Shown: positions 24,491 through 33,273 of the stretch, one piece after another
How the letters are laid out: each line of letters opens with the position of its first letter
How positions within the stretch are numbered: the stretch's first letter is position 1
DNA from: JACRPI01 sp964385055
GTDB taxonomy: Archaea; Nanobdellota; Nanobdellia; Woesearchaeales; DSVV01
Direction: 5' to 3'
Length of the DNA stretch: 46,869 bases
Assembly (NCBI GenBank): GCA_964385055.1
Contig: CAYLMH010000007.1
Span: forward strand, 1 to 46,869
The notes under the pieces: generated by a model
Databases searched by the model: none
Seen by the model: the letters and a program-made list of their open reading frames with translations, nothing else
Told to the model about the DNA's origin: nothing
Position numbers and translations under genes: made by a program

Positions 24491-25780
24491 CTAACTCAAA
24501 AACTCTTGCAACCCTGTTTGTTTTTTCTTCATACTTGCCATCACGTTCTGGTGCTCTTCTTGGTACTTCTCTTCTGCTTTGTCATCTAATAATGGAACGC
24601 CATACACACCATCATAGCCGCCTTTGACGTTTATTTTTCCTGCTCTGTTTCTTTCCATGATCTCTGCAAATTCAGCACTTGTTGCTTTCGCAATCTCATC
24701 GATTGGCATTCGAAGAAGCACATCATACTCGGATTGCTTTTCTGTGACTAGTTTTCTGTACTCTTCCCAGATTTTCTTTGTCGCAACTGCTTTTCGATGA
24801 AATTGCGCCAGAAGTTCTGAAACTGGAATTAAAGAACGAAACGGTTTCGCGTTTTCTGGCTTGTATCCTAATGGACGATCCGCAAGTTGTTCAATTCTCT
24901 GATCAACGCCAACAGTCAGCTTGTTGCCGCATTTTGGACAGACATCATTCAGCTTTTTCGCTTCGTCTGGATGAAAAGAAACATTGCACACTCTATGCCC
25001 CGTCATGTGATATTTTCCAAGATTCGGATTGACTTCAATCGTTTCTTTCAATCCATTTCCTGTTTCGAGCGCTTTTGCGAGCGCATTGAACGTTGGTTCG
25101 ATGTTAAGAACTGTCGCTTCTCTTCCGAGTCTCCACGGCCAAAAGCTATGCGTGTCTGAGAAGCTTACGAGATTAATGTTGTCTAATTCCTTTAAACGCC
25201 AATTCATTTCTGGATCACTGCTTAAGCCTGTTTCAATCGCATGCACATTTTTTATCTGATCCTGAAACGCGTCTTTTATGCTGTCAAAACCACCATTTGC
25301 TCCGTAAAGGCCAAACCATGGTGTCCACGCATGCGCAGGAATGACTTGGATGCGCTCATCTATTGCTTTCATTTTTTCAACTAATTCTGGACAAGGTATT
25401 TTGAAAATTGGCCTTCCATCATAGTCTACTCTTCCCCTTGTCAGCAAGAATTTTGTGATTTCATCCACTGCCTGAAAACTTGGCGCGAAAATGAGATTGT
25501 GAATTTTTCTTCCTTTATTGTTGTGCGTGTAGATTAAGGAGATTTCTGTTTGCAGAATAAAATTGAAGCCCGTTTTTGTCTGGAAGAAACCGCTGTCTTT
25601 TTCTGTCTCTGTGAGATCTGCTTTGAGTTCTTGAATCCATTTGGGATGCGTAAAATCGCCTGTGCCTAAGAGATTGACTCCTTTAACTCGTGCCCATTTT
25701 TCAAGATTGGGAATCGTAAGATCTTTTGAACATGCTCGTGAGTATTTGCTATGAATGTGCATGTCTGCAATGAATTCCAT
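24491..25780 (-). CDS. Endonuclease Q (PHP-domain DNA repair nuclease)
   Basis: 429 residues. EndoQ nicks DNA 5' of deaminated bases (hypoxanthine, uracil) and abasic sites; known in Thermococcales and scattered elsewhere. The N-terminal PHP domain shows its metal ligands: DMHIHSKYS, GTGDFTHP, the TEIS Glu, PAHAWTPW and SFSDTHSFWPWRLGR. A zinc-finger segment follows: C...H then CPKCGNKL. The C-terminal helical part is conserved in length with the ~424-residue Pyrococcus enzyme. TATA CATTTAAAC centred near 25807 (leaderless). Confidence 0.87.
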   Translation of the reverse strand: MEFIADMHIHSKYSRACSKDLTIPNLEKWARVKGVNLLGTGDFTHPKWIQELKADLTETEKDSGFFQTKTGFNFILQTEISLIYTHNNKGRKIHNLIFAPSFQAVDEITKFLLTRGRVDYDGRPIFKIPCPELVEKMKAIDERIQVIPAHAWTPWFGLYGANGGFDSIKDAFQDQIKNVHAIETGLSSDPEMNWRLKELDNINLVSFSDTHSFWPWRLGREATVLNIEPTFNALAKALETGNGLKETIEVNPNLGKYHMTGHRVCNVSFHPDEAKKLNDVCPKCGNKLTVGVDQRIEQLADRPLGYKPENAKPFRSLIPVSELLAQFHRKAVATKKIWEEYRKLVTEKQSEYDVLLRMPIDEIAKATSAEFAEIMERNRAGKINVKGGYDGVYGVPLLDDKAEEKYQEEHQNVMASMKKKQTGLQEFLS

Positions 25781-25841
25781 AGGAAAAACGAAGGGCTGCG
25801 CTGTTTAAATGATTTGTTGTTTTAAGAAATAAGAAGTTGCT

Positions 25842-26153
25842 TTACGCTGCCAGTCTTCGCTGCTCTGCAAGTAACGCAGAAATCTGGCTTTCAACTTTTC
25901 TTATATCTCGCTGCAAATCCATCTTTTTTATTTCTAAATCTGTCTTTTCTGCTTTTAATTTTATTAAATTTCCTTTTGTATATGAAGTAACATTTCTTTC
26001 CATCTTCAAAATTCGTGGATTAAGGTTGGCAAGTTTTCTGTCGATTTCACGCACGAGGCGCTCAAGCGTTCCTTTTGTCTGAAACTGTACTTCTAATTCA
26101 GTCGCAATTTTTTCTGCCGGACTTTTTCTACTGAACCAATCAAGGAAGCCCAT
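25842..26153 (-). CDS. Coiled-coil protein downstream of ppsA
   Basis: 103 residues. After MGFLDWFSRKSPAEKI the rest is a nearly continuous heptad-type helix (LEVQFQTKGTLERLVREIDR, ..., LKAEKTDLEIKKMDLQRDIR), so a coiled-coil oligomer is expected. It starts 4 bp after the ppsA stop on the same strand, so it is co-transcribed. The short amphipathic start could attach to membrane. No family recognised. Confidence 0.72.
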   Translation of the reverse strand: MGFLDWFSRKSPAEKIATELEVQFQTKGTLERLVREIDRKLANLNPRILKMERNVTSYTKGNLIKLKAEKTDLEIKKMDLQRDIRKVESQISALLAEQRRLAA

Positions 26154-26157
26154 TCTT

Positions 26158-28572
26158 CTACCTCTTCAACTTTTTCTCCAAATCTGCAACTGCGATTGTT
26201 GTTTTTACCACAGAATCTGGATTCAGCGAGATGGATTCAATGCCGCACTCGACCAGAAATTTCGCAAAATCAACACTATCACTCGGCGCTTGACCACAGA
26301 AACCAATATGCTTGCCCATCTTTGTCGCGACCGCAACTGCGCGCTGGATTAAGAGTTTTACTGCTTCGTTGTGTTCGCTGTAAACATGCGCGACTAACGC
26401 TGAATCACGGTCGACTCCTAATGTTAGCTGCGTGAGGTCATTTGAACCAATCGAAAAGCCATCGAAAATGCTGAGGAACTCTTCTGCCAAGATGACGTTT
26501 GCCGGAATTTCGCACATGACATAGACTTGCAGTCCATTTTTCCCTTGGACCAATCCCTGTTTTTTCATGACCTCAAGTACATTTTTTCCTTCCTGCACTG
26601 TCCGACAAAAAGGAATCATGACTTTGACGTTTGTCAACCCAATTTGTTCGCGGACTCTTTTGATCGCAACGCACTCTAATTCAAACGCCTCTCTGTATTC
26701 ATTGCTGTAATATCGCGACGCACCACGCCAGCCAATCATCGGATTTTCTTCATGCGGCTCGTAGAGATGACCTCCAATCAAATTCGCGTACTCATTGCTC
26801 TTGAAATCGCTCATTCTGACGATGACGTCTTTTGGATAAAACGCTGCGCCAATCGTTGCGATACCCTGACTCAGCTTGTCAATGAAATATTGTTTTTTAT
26901 CTGTATAACCATGTGTCAGCGCTTCTATTTCCTGCTTGAGTTTTTCATCTTTAATCTCCTTAAAATGAATAAGTGCTTTGGGATGAATTTTAATGTATGA
27001 GTTGATGATAAACTCCTGTCTCGCGAGTCCCACGCCACTGTTTGGTAGGAATGATTTTTCAAACGCCTGCTCTGGCGCAGCGAGATTCATCATAATCTTT
27101 GTTTTTGTGTGCGGCACTGATTTGAGATCTGTTTCTTCTACTTTGAATTTGAGAAGACCATCATAAATAATTCCTTTTTCTCCACTAGAACAGTCTACTG
27201 TTACTTTCTGTCCATTTTTCACCACTTCCGTTGCATTGTTTGTTCCCACAACGCACGGAACGCCAAGCTCTCTTGAAACTATTGCTGCATGGCAAGTTCT
27301 ACCCCCACGCTCTGTCACAATTGCTCCTGCTATTTTCATAATTGGTTCCCAATCAGGATCAGTCATTTCTGTCACGAGGACCTGCCCTTTTCTAAATTGT
27401 GAAATTTCTTTTGCGTCTCTAATAATCGCAACAGGTCCTTGACCAATCAACTCTCCTACTGCTTTTCCTTCAACCACTACTTTTCCTTTTTGCACAAGCT
27501 TGTATTCTCTGAGTTTTGTGAGATCTTTTTGTGAATGCACTGTTTCTGGACGAGCCTGCACGATAAAAAGCTTATTCATCACGCCATCTTTTGCCCACTC
27601 TAAATCCATTGGCTTGAAATGCCCTGCTTTTTGTGAGTAATGATCTTCAACTATGCAACCCCATTTTGCAAGAGTGAGAATTTCATCATCTGTCAAAACA
27701 AACTTTTTTCTATCTGGCTCTTTTACTTCCACTGTTCTTGTTGTTCCTTTTGCGCCATTTTCATTGTAAATCATCTTAATCTTTTTTTCGCCTAATTTTT
27801 TGGAGAGAATCGCTTTGTATCCTGCTTTCAAAGTTGGCTTGAATACATAGTACTCATCAGGATTTACTGAACCCTGGACAACAGTTTCTCCAAGACCATA
27901 TGATCCTGTCACAAAAACCGCATCTTTAAATCCTGTTTCTGTATCAATAGAAAACATAACGCCAGAACACGCTTTGTCGCTTCTGACCATTTTTTGAACA
28001 CCAATGCTCAGCCCAATGGAAAAATGATCAAATCCCTTATCTTCACGATAGGAGATTGCGCGATTCGTGAATAATGACGCAAAACAATTTTTACACGCAG
28101 TGATGAGCTCCATTTCTCCTTTGATGTTGAGATAGGTTTCCTGCTGTCCCGCGAAGCTTGCATCTGGCAAATCTTCTGCTGTCGCTGAACTTCGCACTGC
28201 AACGTCTGTTCTCGCACCATACATTTTACAGAGTTTCTGATATCCTACAAGGATTTCTGCTCTGAGCTCTGGTGGAAACTCTGCATGTCTAATGAGTTCT
28301 CTCACTTTATGTCCACGATCTGCAAGATCTTTCATGTTATGCGTATCAAGTCCTTTGAGAATAGACTTAATGTGCTCATGTAATCCTGCTTTGTCAATAA
28401 GATAACGGTATGCGTACGCGGTGATCGCAAACCCATTCGGAATATTAACTCCTTTTTGTGTGAGAAGTCTATGCATCTCTCCCAACGACGCGTTTTTGCC
28501 GCCCACGAGAGGGACGTCTTCAATGCCTAACTCATCAAACCAGAGAATAAATTTTGTTGCTTTTGTGTTCAT
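26158..28572 (-). CDS. ppsA: Phosphoenolpyruvate synthase
   Basis: 804 residues, full length for the family. Makes PEP from pyruvate and ATP for gluconeogenesis, or runs in reverse in some archaea. Three parts are intact: the ATP-grasp N-domain (LVGGKNASLGEM, AVRSSATAEDLPDASFAGQQ), the swivelling phosphohistidine domain (TERGGRTCHAAIVSRELG, His428), and the PEP-binding barrel (GSNDLTQLTLGVDRDS, GFCGQAPSD). TATA TTTATATTTA centred near 28598 gives a leaderless mRNA. A shorter, N-domain-only relative is at 31233-32957. Confidence 0.97.
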   Translation of the reverse strand: MNTKATKFILWFDELGIEDVPLVGGKNASLGEMHRLLTQKGVNIPNGFAITAYAYRYLIDKAGLHEHIKSILKGLDTHNMKDLADRGHKVRELIRHAEFPPELRAEILVGYQKLCKMYGARTDVAVRSSATAEDLPDASFAGQQETYLNIKGEMELITACKNCFASLFTNRAISYREDKGFDHFSIGLSIGVQKMVRSDKACSGVMFSIDTETGFKDAVFVTGSYGLGETVVQGSVNPDEYYVFKPTLKAGYKAILSKKLGEKKIKMIYNENGAKGTTRTVEVKEPDRKKFVLTDDEILTLAKWGCIVEDHYSQKAGHFKPMDLEWAKDGVMNKLFIVQARPETVHSQKDLTKLREYKLVQKGKVVVEGKAVGELIGQGPVAIIRDAKEISQFRKGQVLVTEMTDPDWEPIMKIAGAIVTERGGRTCHAAIVSRELGVPCVVGTNNATEVVKNGQKVTVDCSSGEKGIIYDGLLKFKVEETDLKSVPHTKTKIMMNLAAPEQAFEKSFLPNSGVGLARQEFIINSYIKIHPKALIHFKEIKDEKLKQEIEALTHGYTDKKQYFIDKLSQGIATIGAAFYPKDVIVRMSDFKSNEYANLIGGHLYEPHEENPMIGWRGASRYYSNEYREAFELECVAIKRVREQIGLTNVKVMIPFCRTVQEGKNVLEVMKKQGLVQGKNGLQVYVMCEIPANVILAEEFLSIFDGFSIGSNDLTQLTLGVDRDSALVAHVYSEHNEAVKLLIQRAVAVATKMGKHIGFCGQAPSDSVDFAKFLVECGIESISLNPDSVVKTTIAVADLEKKLKR

Positions 28573-28635
28573 GGCTGTTTTTTTGTCACTTCATAAATAT
28601 AAATCTTTTTATAATGGGATGTCTCTTGCTCTCCT

Positions 28636-29574
28636 ATGATGCTTTTTGTTTTATCACAGAAGAATTTGCCTCTTGCCCAGGCAGAGATTGCTTCATTTTA
28701 TACTGTTCAGAAAATAAAAGAAAACTATACTTTTGTGTCTTCTAAAAAAAAAGTTGACCTTCCACTCGCGTTCACCAAAGAAATTCATGACATTCTTTTT
28801 TCCTGCTCTACAAAAGACCTTGAGAAGTATGTTAAAAAGTATGCTTGGAACAAAAAAATCAAAGGAAGTTTTTGTGTGAGGAGTGATGTGCAAGACATTG
28901 AGCGGAGATTAGGTGGCATTATCTGGGATACATTGAAGAAACCAGTCGTTGATCTTGAACATCCCGAGAGTTTGATTCACTTCTTTTTTCTTGGAAATAC
29001 TGTGTATACCTGCTTGCGGCTTTGGAAAAATGATAACGCGTTTTTACAGCGAAAAGCACAACTTCGTCCAGGGTTTTATCCCGCATCCCTTGATCCGCAG
29101 CTTGCGCTCGGGCTTGTGAATTTATCTTCTGCAAAAAAAAATGCTGTTCTTGTTGATCCATTTTGCGGGACTGGAGGAATATTACTTGAAGCCGCTTTTT
29201 CTGGACGAAAAGCAGTTGGTTTTGACATTAGCCCCTGGATGCTCGAGAAATGTAAACAGAATTTGCAGCATTATAAGATTGCGAAAAAAGTTGTTTCTAT
29301 CGCTGCGGGAGACGCAACTACTTTTCGAAAAAAATGCGCCGCGATTGTGACCGAACTTCCTTTTGGAAAAAATACTCGATCACAGGATCTTCTCTCTCTG
29401 TACACGCGATTTTTGGAGAACGCAAGAAAAAATACAAACACGATTGTGGTTGGATTTCCTGATTTTGTGGATTACAAAAAGATTTGTAGAAAGACCGGCT
29501 GGAAAATACACCATGATTTTCGATGGTACTTGCATCAAACATTATCGAAACATGTTGTAGTGTTGAAGAAATAA
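28636..29574 (+). CDS. tRNA (guanine-N2-)-methyltransferase TrmG10-like (THUMP)
   Basis: 312 residues. An N-terminal THUMP-like RNA-binding region is followed by a class I methyltransferase: LRPGFYPASLDPQLA linker, motif I DPFCGTGGILLEA (from Asp174), VGFDIS, and the catalytic loop ELPFGKNTRS (from Glu240). Typical TrmG10 enzymes have D-P-P-Y; here it is E-L-P-F, a conservative but unusual change. Expected role: N2-methylation of G10 in tRNA. TATA TTTTTATAATG at 28606-28616 is 26 nt before ATG 28636 (leaderless). Divergent from ppsA. Confidence 0.82.
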   Translation: MMLFVLSQKNLPLAQAEIASFYTVQKIKENYTFVSSKKKVDLPLAFTKEIHDILFSCSTKDLEKYVKKYAWNKKIKGSFCVRSDVQDIERRLGGIIWDTLKKPVVDLEHPESLIHFFFLGNTVYTCLRLWKNDNAFLQRKAQLRPGFYPASLDPQLALGLVNLSSAKKNAVLVDPFCGTGGILLEAAFSGRKAVGFDISPWMLEKCKQNLQHYKIAKKVVSIAAGDATTFRKKCAAIVTELPFGKNTRSQDLLSLYTRFLENARKNTNTIVVGFPDFVDYKKICRKTGWKIHHDFRWYLHQTLSKHVVVLKK

Positions 29575-29598
29575 GGCACAGAAATTTTTGCGTATGTT

Positions 29599-30663
29599 CT
29601 ATTTATGATGATGTTCTTTTTTATACGCTTTTACCTTGCTATACACCTGATCTATCTCCTGCTGACTCATGTTCTTGTTAATTTTCCTTAAATACTCTTC
29701 CAAAATTTTCTTACTGGTGAACGCTCCTATCATTATCTTTCTTTCAGCACCCACGAGTTCAGGATGAAGCAATTCGTAGACATCAGGATTTTCCAAGACC
29801 GCGGTTGAATGCAACCCTGCTTTATGAGTGAAAACATTCTTTCCAACAATAGGCTGTCTTGCAGGAATCTTGATGTGAGAATACTTTTCGACAAGATGAG
29901 ATACTTCTGGGAGTAACTTCAGATCCCACTTTTTTACTCCATACAACACATTTAACGCTGTAGCGATTGTTGAGAGCGAAGGAACTCCTGCTCTCTCTCC
30001 AAGACCATTCACTGTGACATCAATACAGCTCACTCCTGCTTCGTACGCTGCCAATGAATTCGCGACAGCCATTCCAAAATCATTATGACAGTGGACATTT
30101 AAATCAGTCTTAATTTCTTTTTTTATTTGTTCAACAAACGCAAACATTTTGAAAGGAGTCATTACTCCAACAGTGTCTATAACAGAAAGCCTTTCAACGC
30201 CGATTTCTTCTGCTTTTTTCGCGAATGATACCCATTCTTCAATGTTCGTTCTACTTCCATCTTCAATGGAGCATCTTATTTTCAGTTTTTTTTGTTTTGC
30301 GTATCGCAGCGCGTCTAAGAATTTAGTTTCTGCTTCTTGCTTTGTCATGTGATATTTATGTTTTAAACTTAAGTCATTTAATCCCATAAATATTCCAACC
30401 CACTCACAACCGCACGCCGAAACTTTGTCTATGTCTTCTTTTGTTGCTCTTGCATGACCAACAATCTTCGCTTTAAGTCCAAGTTTACAAATAGCTTTAA
30501 GATCTTTCTCGAGTTTTGCTGAGACAGTAGGATGCCCTCCTTCAATGAAATCGACTCCTATTTTATCAAGAAGCTTTGCAATCTTTATTTTTTCTTTTGT
30601 CGTAAAAGAAACGCCAGGAGTTTGTTCTCCTTCTCGCAAAGTAGTATCTAAGATTTCAATCAT
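29599..30663 (-). CDS. Homocitrate synthase / isopropylmalate synthase family
   Basis: 354 residues. HMGL-like TIM barrel condensing acetyl-CoA with a 2-oxoacid: LDTTLREGEQTPGVSF, EGGHPTVS, VHCHNDFGMAVANSL, VNGLGERAG and GKNVFTHKAGLHS, with the HxH metal site (HCH). It lacks the C-terminal LeuA regulatory domain, as in homocitrate synthases (LysS/NifV/AksA type) and Re-citrate-synthase-like enzymes. No lysine, leucine or coenzyme B gene is nearby, so the product is uncertain. A TATA-like box (GTTTATAAG) sits inside the last codons of the upstream gene. Confidence 0.84.
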   Translation of the reverse strand: MIEILDTTLREGEQTPGVSFTTKEKIKIAKLLDKIGVDFIEGGHPTVSAKLEKDLKAICKLGLKAKIVGHARATKEDIDKVSACGCEWVGIFMGLNDLSLKHKYHMTKQEAETKFLDALRYAKQKKLKIRCSIEDGSRTNIEEWVSFAKKAEEIGVERLSVIDTVGVMTPFKMFAFVEQIKKEIKTDLNVHCHNDFGMAVANSLAAYEAGVSCIDVTVNGLGERAGVPSLSTIATALNVLYGVKKWDLKLLPEVSHLVEKYSHIKIPARQPIVGKNVFTHKAGLHSTAVLENPDVYELLHPELVGAERKIMIGAFTSKKILEEYLRKINKNMSQQEIDQVYSKVKAYKKEHHHK

Positions 30664-30689
30664 ATTGATAAATTACCCAAACAACTCTC

Positions 30690-31190
30690 TTATAAACCTT
30701 GCGACACATACTTTTTTGGATCTACCGCTTCAAGCGGATGATATCTTACTGTTACAATCCCCGTATATCTTTCTCCATATCGTTCTTTAGAAAATTCATC
30801 CACTCTTCTTGTTGTTTCTTGAATGGGATCTGCATGTAAGCTCCCACGCATTTGATCAAAGACATAAAGACTTCCAAATCTTGTCCCCAAAACTAACGCC
30901 GCGTGACGAACAGGGGTAATATACTTAGAATTAGCGGTCATCAGCGCAATTGGATTTGAATCCCACACTGCAAGCGCACCAAACTCAGGCGCTTCTGTTG
31001 TCTCAAGAATATTTTCAATAAAAGGAAACGCTTTCCTTGGATCAAAAAGTGTGTCTTGCTTCTCAATATCCAAGTACCCTAATATAGCTGCAATACAATT
31101 TGGATATTCTTTTTCTTCTCGAGTTATTCTTTCGTACAGTTGTCTTTGCTGCTCTGTCTGGACATTACTGATAAACGCGGAGATATCCAT
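30690..31190 (-). CDS. NlpC/P60-like papain-fold protein (tentative)
   Basis: 166 residues, no signal peptide. NCIAAILGYL (Cys32) is followed by FGALAVWD and RHAALVLGTRFGSLYVFDQMRG (His96). Cys then His about 64 residues later, with 'G-ALAVW' before the His and 'LG...YVFD..G' after it, is the order in NlpC/P60 amidase/peptidase-like domains. Assignment rests on this pattern only. TATA TATTTATAAG centred near 31217 suggests a leaderless mRNA; a 7-bp palindrome overlaps the start codon (31180-31195). Substrate unknown. Confidence 0.5.
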   Translation of the reverse strand: MDISAFISNVQTEQQRQLYERITREEKEYPNCIAAILGYLDIEKQDTLFDPRKAFPFIENILETTEAPEFGALAVWDSNPIALMTANSKYITPVRHAALVLGTRFGSLYVFDQMRGSLHADPIQETTRRVDEFSKERYGERYTGIVTVRYHPLEAVDPKKYVSQGL

Positions 31191-31232
31191 ATCTCAAGAA
31201 TCCCTGATCTTCTTATAAATATAGCGGGAAAA

Positions 31233-32957
31233 TTACTTGTTTACTTTTTCCATCGCATCAAGCGCAAACTTGAGCTGCGCTGGTGTTGGCGCGACATTTT
31301 TTTGCGAGAAATTTTGCGCTAAGACTGCAAGATGCCGCAACTCTGGTGATGTCGCCCATTCTTCTTTTGGAATTTTTTCTTTTACTTCTTTAAAACAATG
31401 AATGATGAGATTTCCTGCTGTCTTCTCAAACGCAGACAATTCTTTTTCTTGGATTGTTTGTACTGGTTCTGCGAGTAGTTCTTCTTGCTCTTCTTGCTTT
31501 TCTTCAGCAGCTTCTTCCACTACTGCCTCAGTAATTATTGAAGGAACTTGTTTTTCAAGGATAATAGATGCAGTTTGTGCTGCTGTCTGCTCTGGATTGA
31601 TTGCTGCTGACGCTGCTGCGATCTCGACGCCTGCTGCTCGTGCAGTTTGCGCAACCTCATTCAACGCTGCATTGAAATCGATACCCAGAATTACTGCATT
31701 AATATCATTTGGATCTACAGAAATTTGCTGTTGCACTGCGTTTTCGGGGTATACTGCTTGCACTGATTGTGGCGCTTCTCCCAACACATGCTGCGTGCCA
31801 TTTAATGCATTGACTACTAATGTATCCTGCTCAAGCTCTTGTGTAATAGAATTTGATATTTCTTTTTCTTTTTGTTCTACTTCTTCTGGCGTTGGTTCTT
31901 TCCACTGCGGCGCTGCTTCTTGTGGCTGCGCTGCTTTTTGGAGATTCTCTTTATACCATTCCGCATCTCTCGCGCCAAGAATAGAGATTACCTCTTTGTA
32001 AATCGCAAAATCCACTTCCTGCGGTTTGCCGAAGATTTGTTCTATAGTGTTTCCGAGGAGGGTGAGCTCGCCAATATGCCGATCGGTTATTTTTTGTTTT
32101 TTGCTGTATTCTTCTTGCATGTAAATTTTGGTAATTTTATTGGTGTCAAAATCTCGTTCTAACATGAATGGTTGTTTACCTACTTCAATCGACGCAATGT
32201 TCAATGATTTTTTTGTGATGAAATATTTATCTGGACTGACTAATCCTGAATTTAATGCTGTCCCTAATCCTTTGCAGCCAAGAATGAGCACTTCTTCTTT
32301 GTTCATTTTGTAACTTGTATGGATGATCCCTGCTGCTTGACTGTCGATCATCTTTTGGACGATGATCGCAAACTGCATTTCTTTTTGTGTTTGTTTTGGT
32401 TCTTCTTTTTTCTGTTCTTCTATTTTATTTTCTATCATTAACGATATGGCTTCTGGACTGTAAAAAGATCCCCAGACATTGAGAATCGCATTTTCTATAT
32501 TTGACATTCCTTGAATTCCTAACGAGGATTCATGTAGGTTTGCGTGTTCGTTGCGGATTGGAGAAGGTCGTAGGACTACAATTGGTTCTTCGCCTGTTTC
32601 CATCAAATCGTTTAGAGAATGTGTTTCGTCAATGTTTAACGCATAATACGCATCGTGCACTTCTTCTCTGAGCTCATCTGAGAATGGCGCGTTGAGAATG
32701 AGCATTTTTATCGCGTCACTTGCTTCTTGTATCTTTGTTTCGTCATCTTCTTTTATTTGTTCAAGCATTTCTTTTGCTTGTTTTTTTATTTGATTGATTG
32801 TGAGAAATTGGTCAAACGCTACTGCTGTGATGATGAACGCAGGAGGGATTGGATATTTTTGCGAAAGTACTGCAAGACGTATCGCTTTTTCTCCAACAAT
32901 ATGCAACGACTCTTTTGTTGCTTTTTTCAGTGTTACTATATTTGTCACAGGCACCAC
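31233..32957 (-). CDS. Orphan PEP-synthase N-domain protein
   Basis: 574 residues starting GTG GTG. Residues 1-335 match the pyruvate,phosphate dikinase/PEP-synthase ATP-grasp domain: GEKAIRLAVLSQKYPIPPAF, VVLRPSPIRNEHA, IVQKMIDSQAAGIIHT and GCKGLGTALNSGLVSPDKYF. The motif that reads RSSA in PpsA is RPSP, and TGSYGLGE is GCKGLGTA. There is no phosphohistidine domain and no PEP-binding barrel. A 200-residue Gln/Glu/Ala-rich linker leads to a short helical C-terminus (residues 505-574). A pseudoenzyme or regulator is likelier than a synthase. TATA CCTTTAAATAC is near 32995. Confidence 0.78.
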   Translation of the reverse strand: MVPVTNIVTLKKATKESLHIVGEKAIRLAVLSQKYPIPPAFIITAVAFDQFLTINQIKKQAKEMLEQIKEDDETKIQEASDAIKMLILNAPFSDELREEVHDAYYALNIDETHSLNDLMETGEEPIVVLRPSPIRNEHANLHESSLGIQGMSNIENAILNVWGSFYSPEAISLMIENKIEEQKKEEPKQTQKEMQFAIIVQKMIDSQAAGIIHTSYKMNKEEVLILGCKGLGTALNSGLVSPDKYFITKKSLNIASIEVGKQPFMLERDFDTNKITKIYMQEEYSKKQKITDRHIGELTLLGNTIEQIFGKPQEVDFAIYKEVISILGARDAEWYKENLQKAAQPQEAAPQWKEPTPEEVEQKEKEISNSITQELEQDTLVVNALNGTQHVLGEAPQSVQAVYPENAVQQQISVDPNDINAVILGIDFNAALNEVAQTARAAGVEIAAASAAINPEQTAAQTASIILEKQVPSIITEAVVEEAAEEKQEEQEELLAEPVQTIQEKELSAFEKTAGNLIIHCFKEVKEKIPKEEWATSPELRHLAVLAQNFSQKNVAPTPAQLKFALDAMEKVNK

Positions 32958-33066
32958 TTTGAACAGAATTATTTTTTATGAGAAGATTTGTATTTAAAGG
33001 TATTGGTAGTCATTCTCAAGATAGGTATTTCTCTGAAATTATTTATGCCTTTTTACTCCCATAATA

Positions 33067-33222
33067 CCCCATTGCACTTTGGTGCAATGGGTCCCCCTGA
33101 CATTTTTGCTTTTGCTGGTGCGTGTTTTTTTGTAGCTTAAAACAAATAGCTGCCCCTGCATTTTATTCGCCTTACAGTCCTTTTGAATCCCTATTCTTTT
33201 ATTATTTATTTTTTAGAGAAAG
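33067..33222 (+). repeat. Dispersed structured element, copy C (possible ncRNA)
   Basis: Hairpin arms CCCATTGCAC (33068-33077) and GTGCAATGGG (33082-33091), loop TTTG; TCCCCCTGACATTTTTGC; TTTTGCTGGTGCGTG; a weaker second stem (GTAGCT 33132-33137 with AGCTGC 33148-33153); ATTCGCC; AGTCCTTTTGAATCCCTAT; T-rich tail. It is antisense to both flanking genes and fills most of the 316-nt gap; the remaining ~100 nt at the left hold the promoter of the orphan PEP-synthase-like gene. Confidence 0.78.
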
Positions 33223-33273
33223 AATTTATTCAAAGAATGAGAGATCAAGAGAAAAAGAATAATGAGCTCCTGT

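Noticed and set aside
31402..32001. 199-residue Ser/Cys-rich plus-strand frame
   Set aside because: It is antisense to the Gln/Glu/Ala-rich linker of the orphan PEP-synthase-like gene; low-complexity codons produce the mirror.
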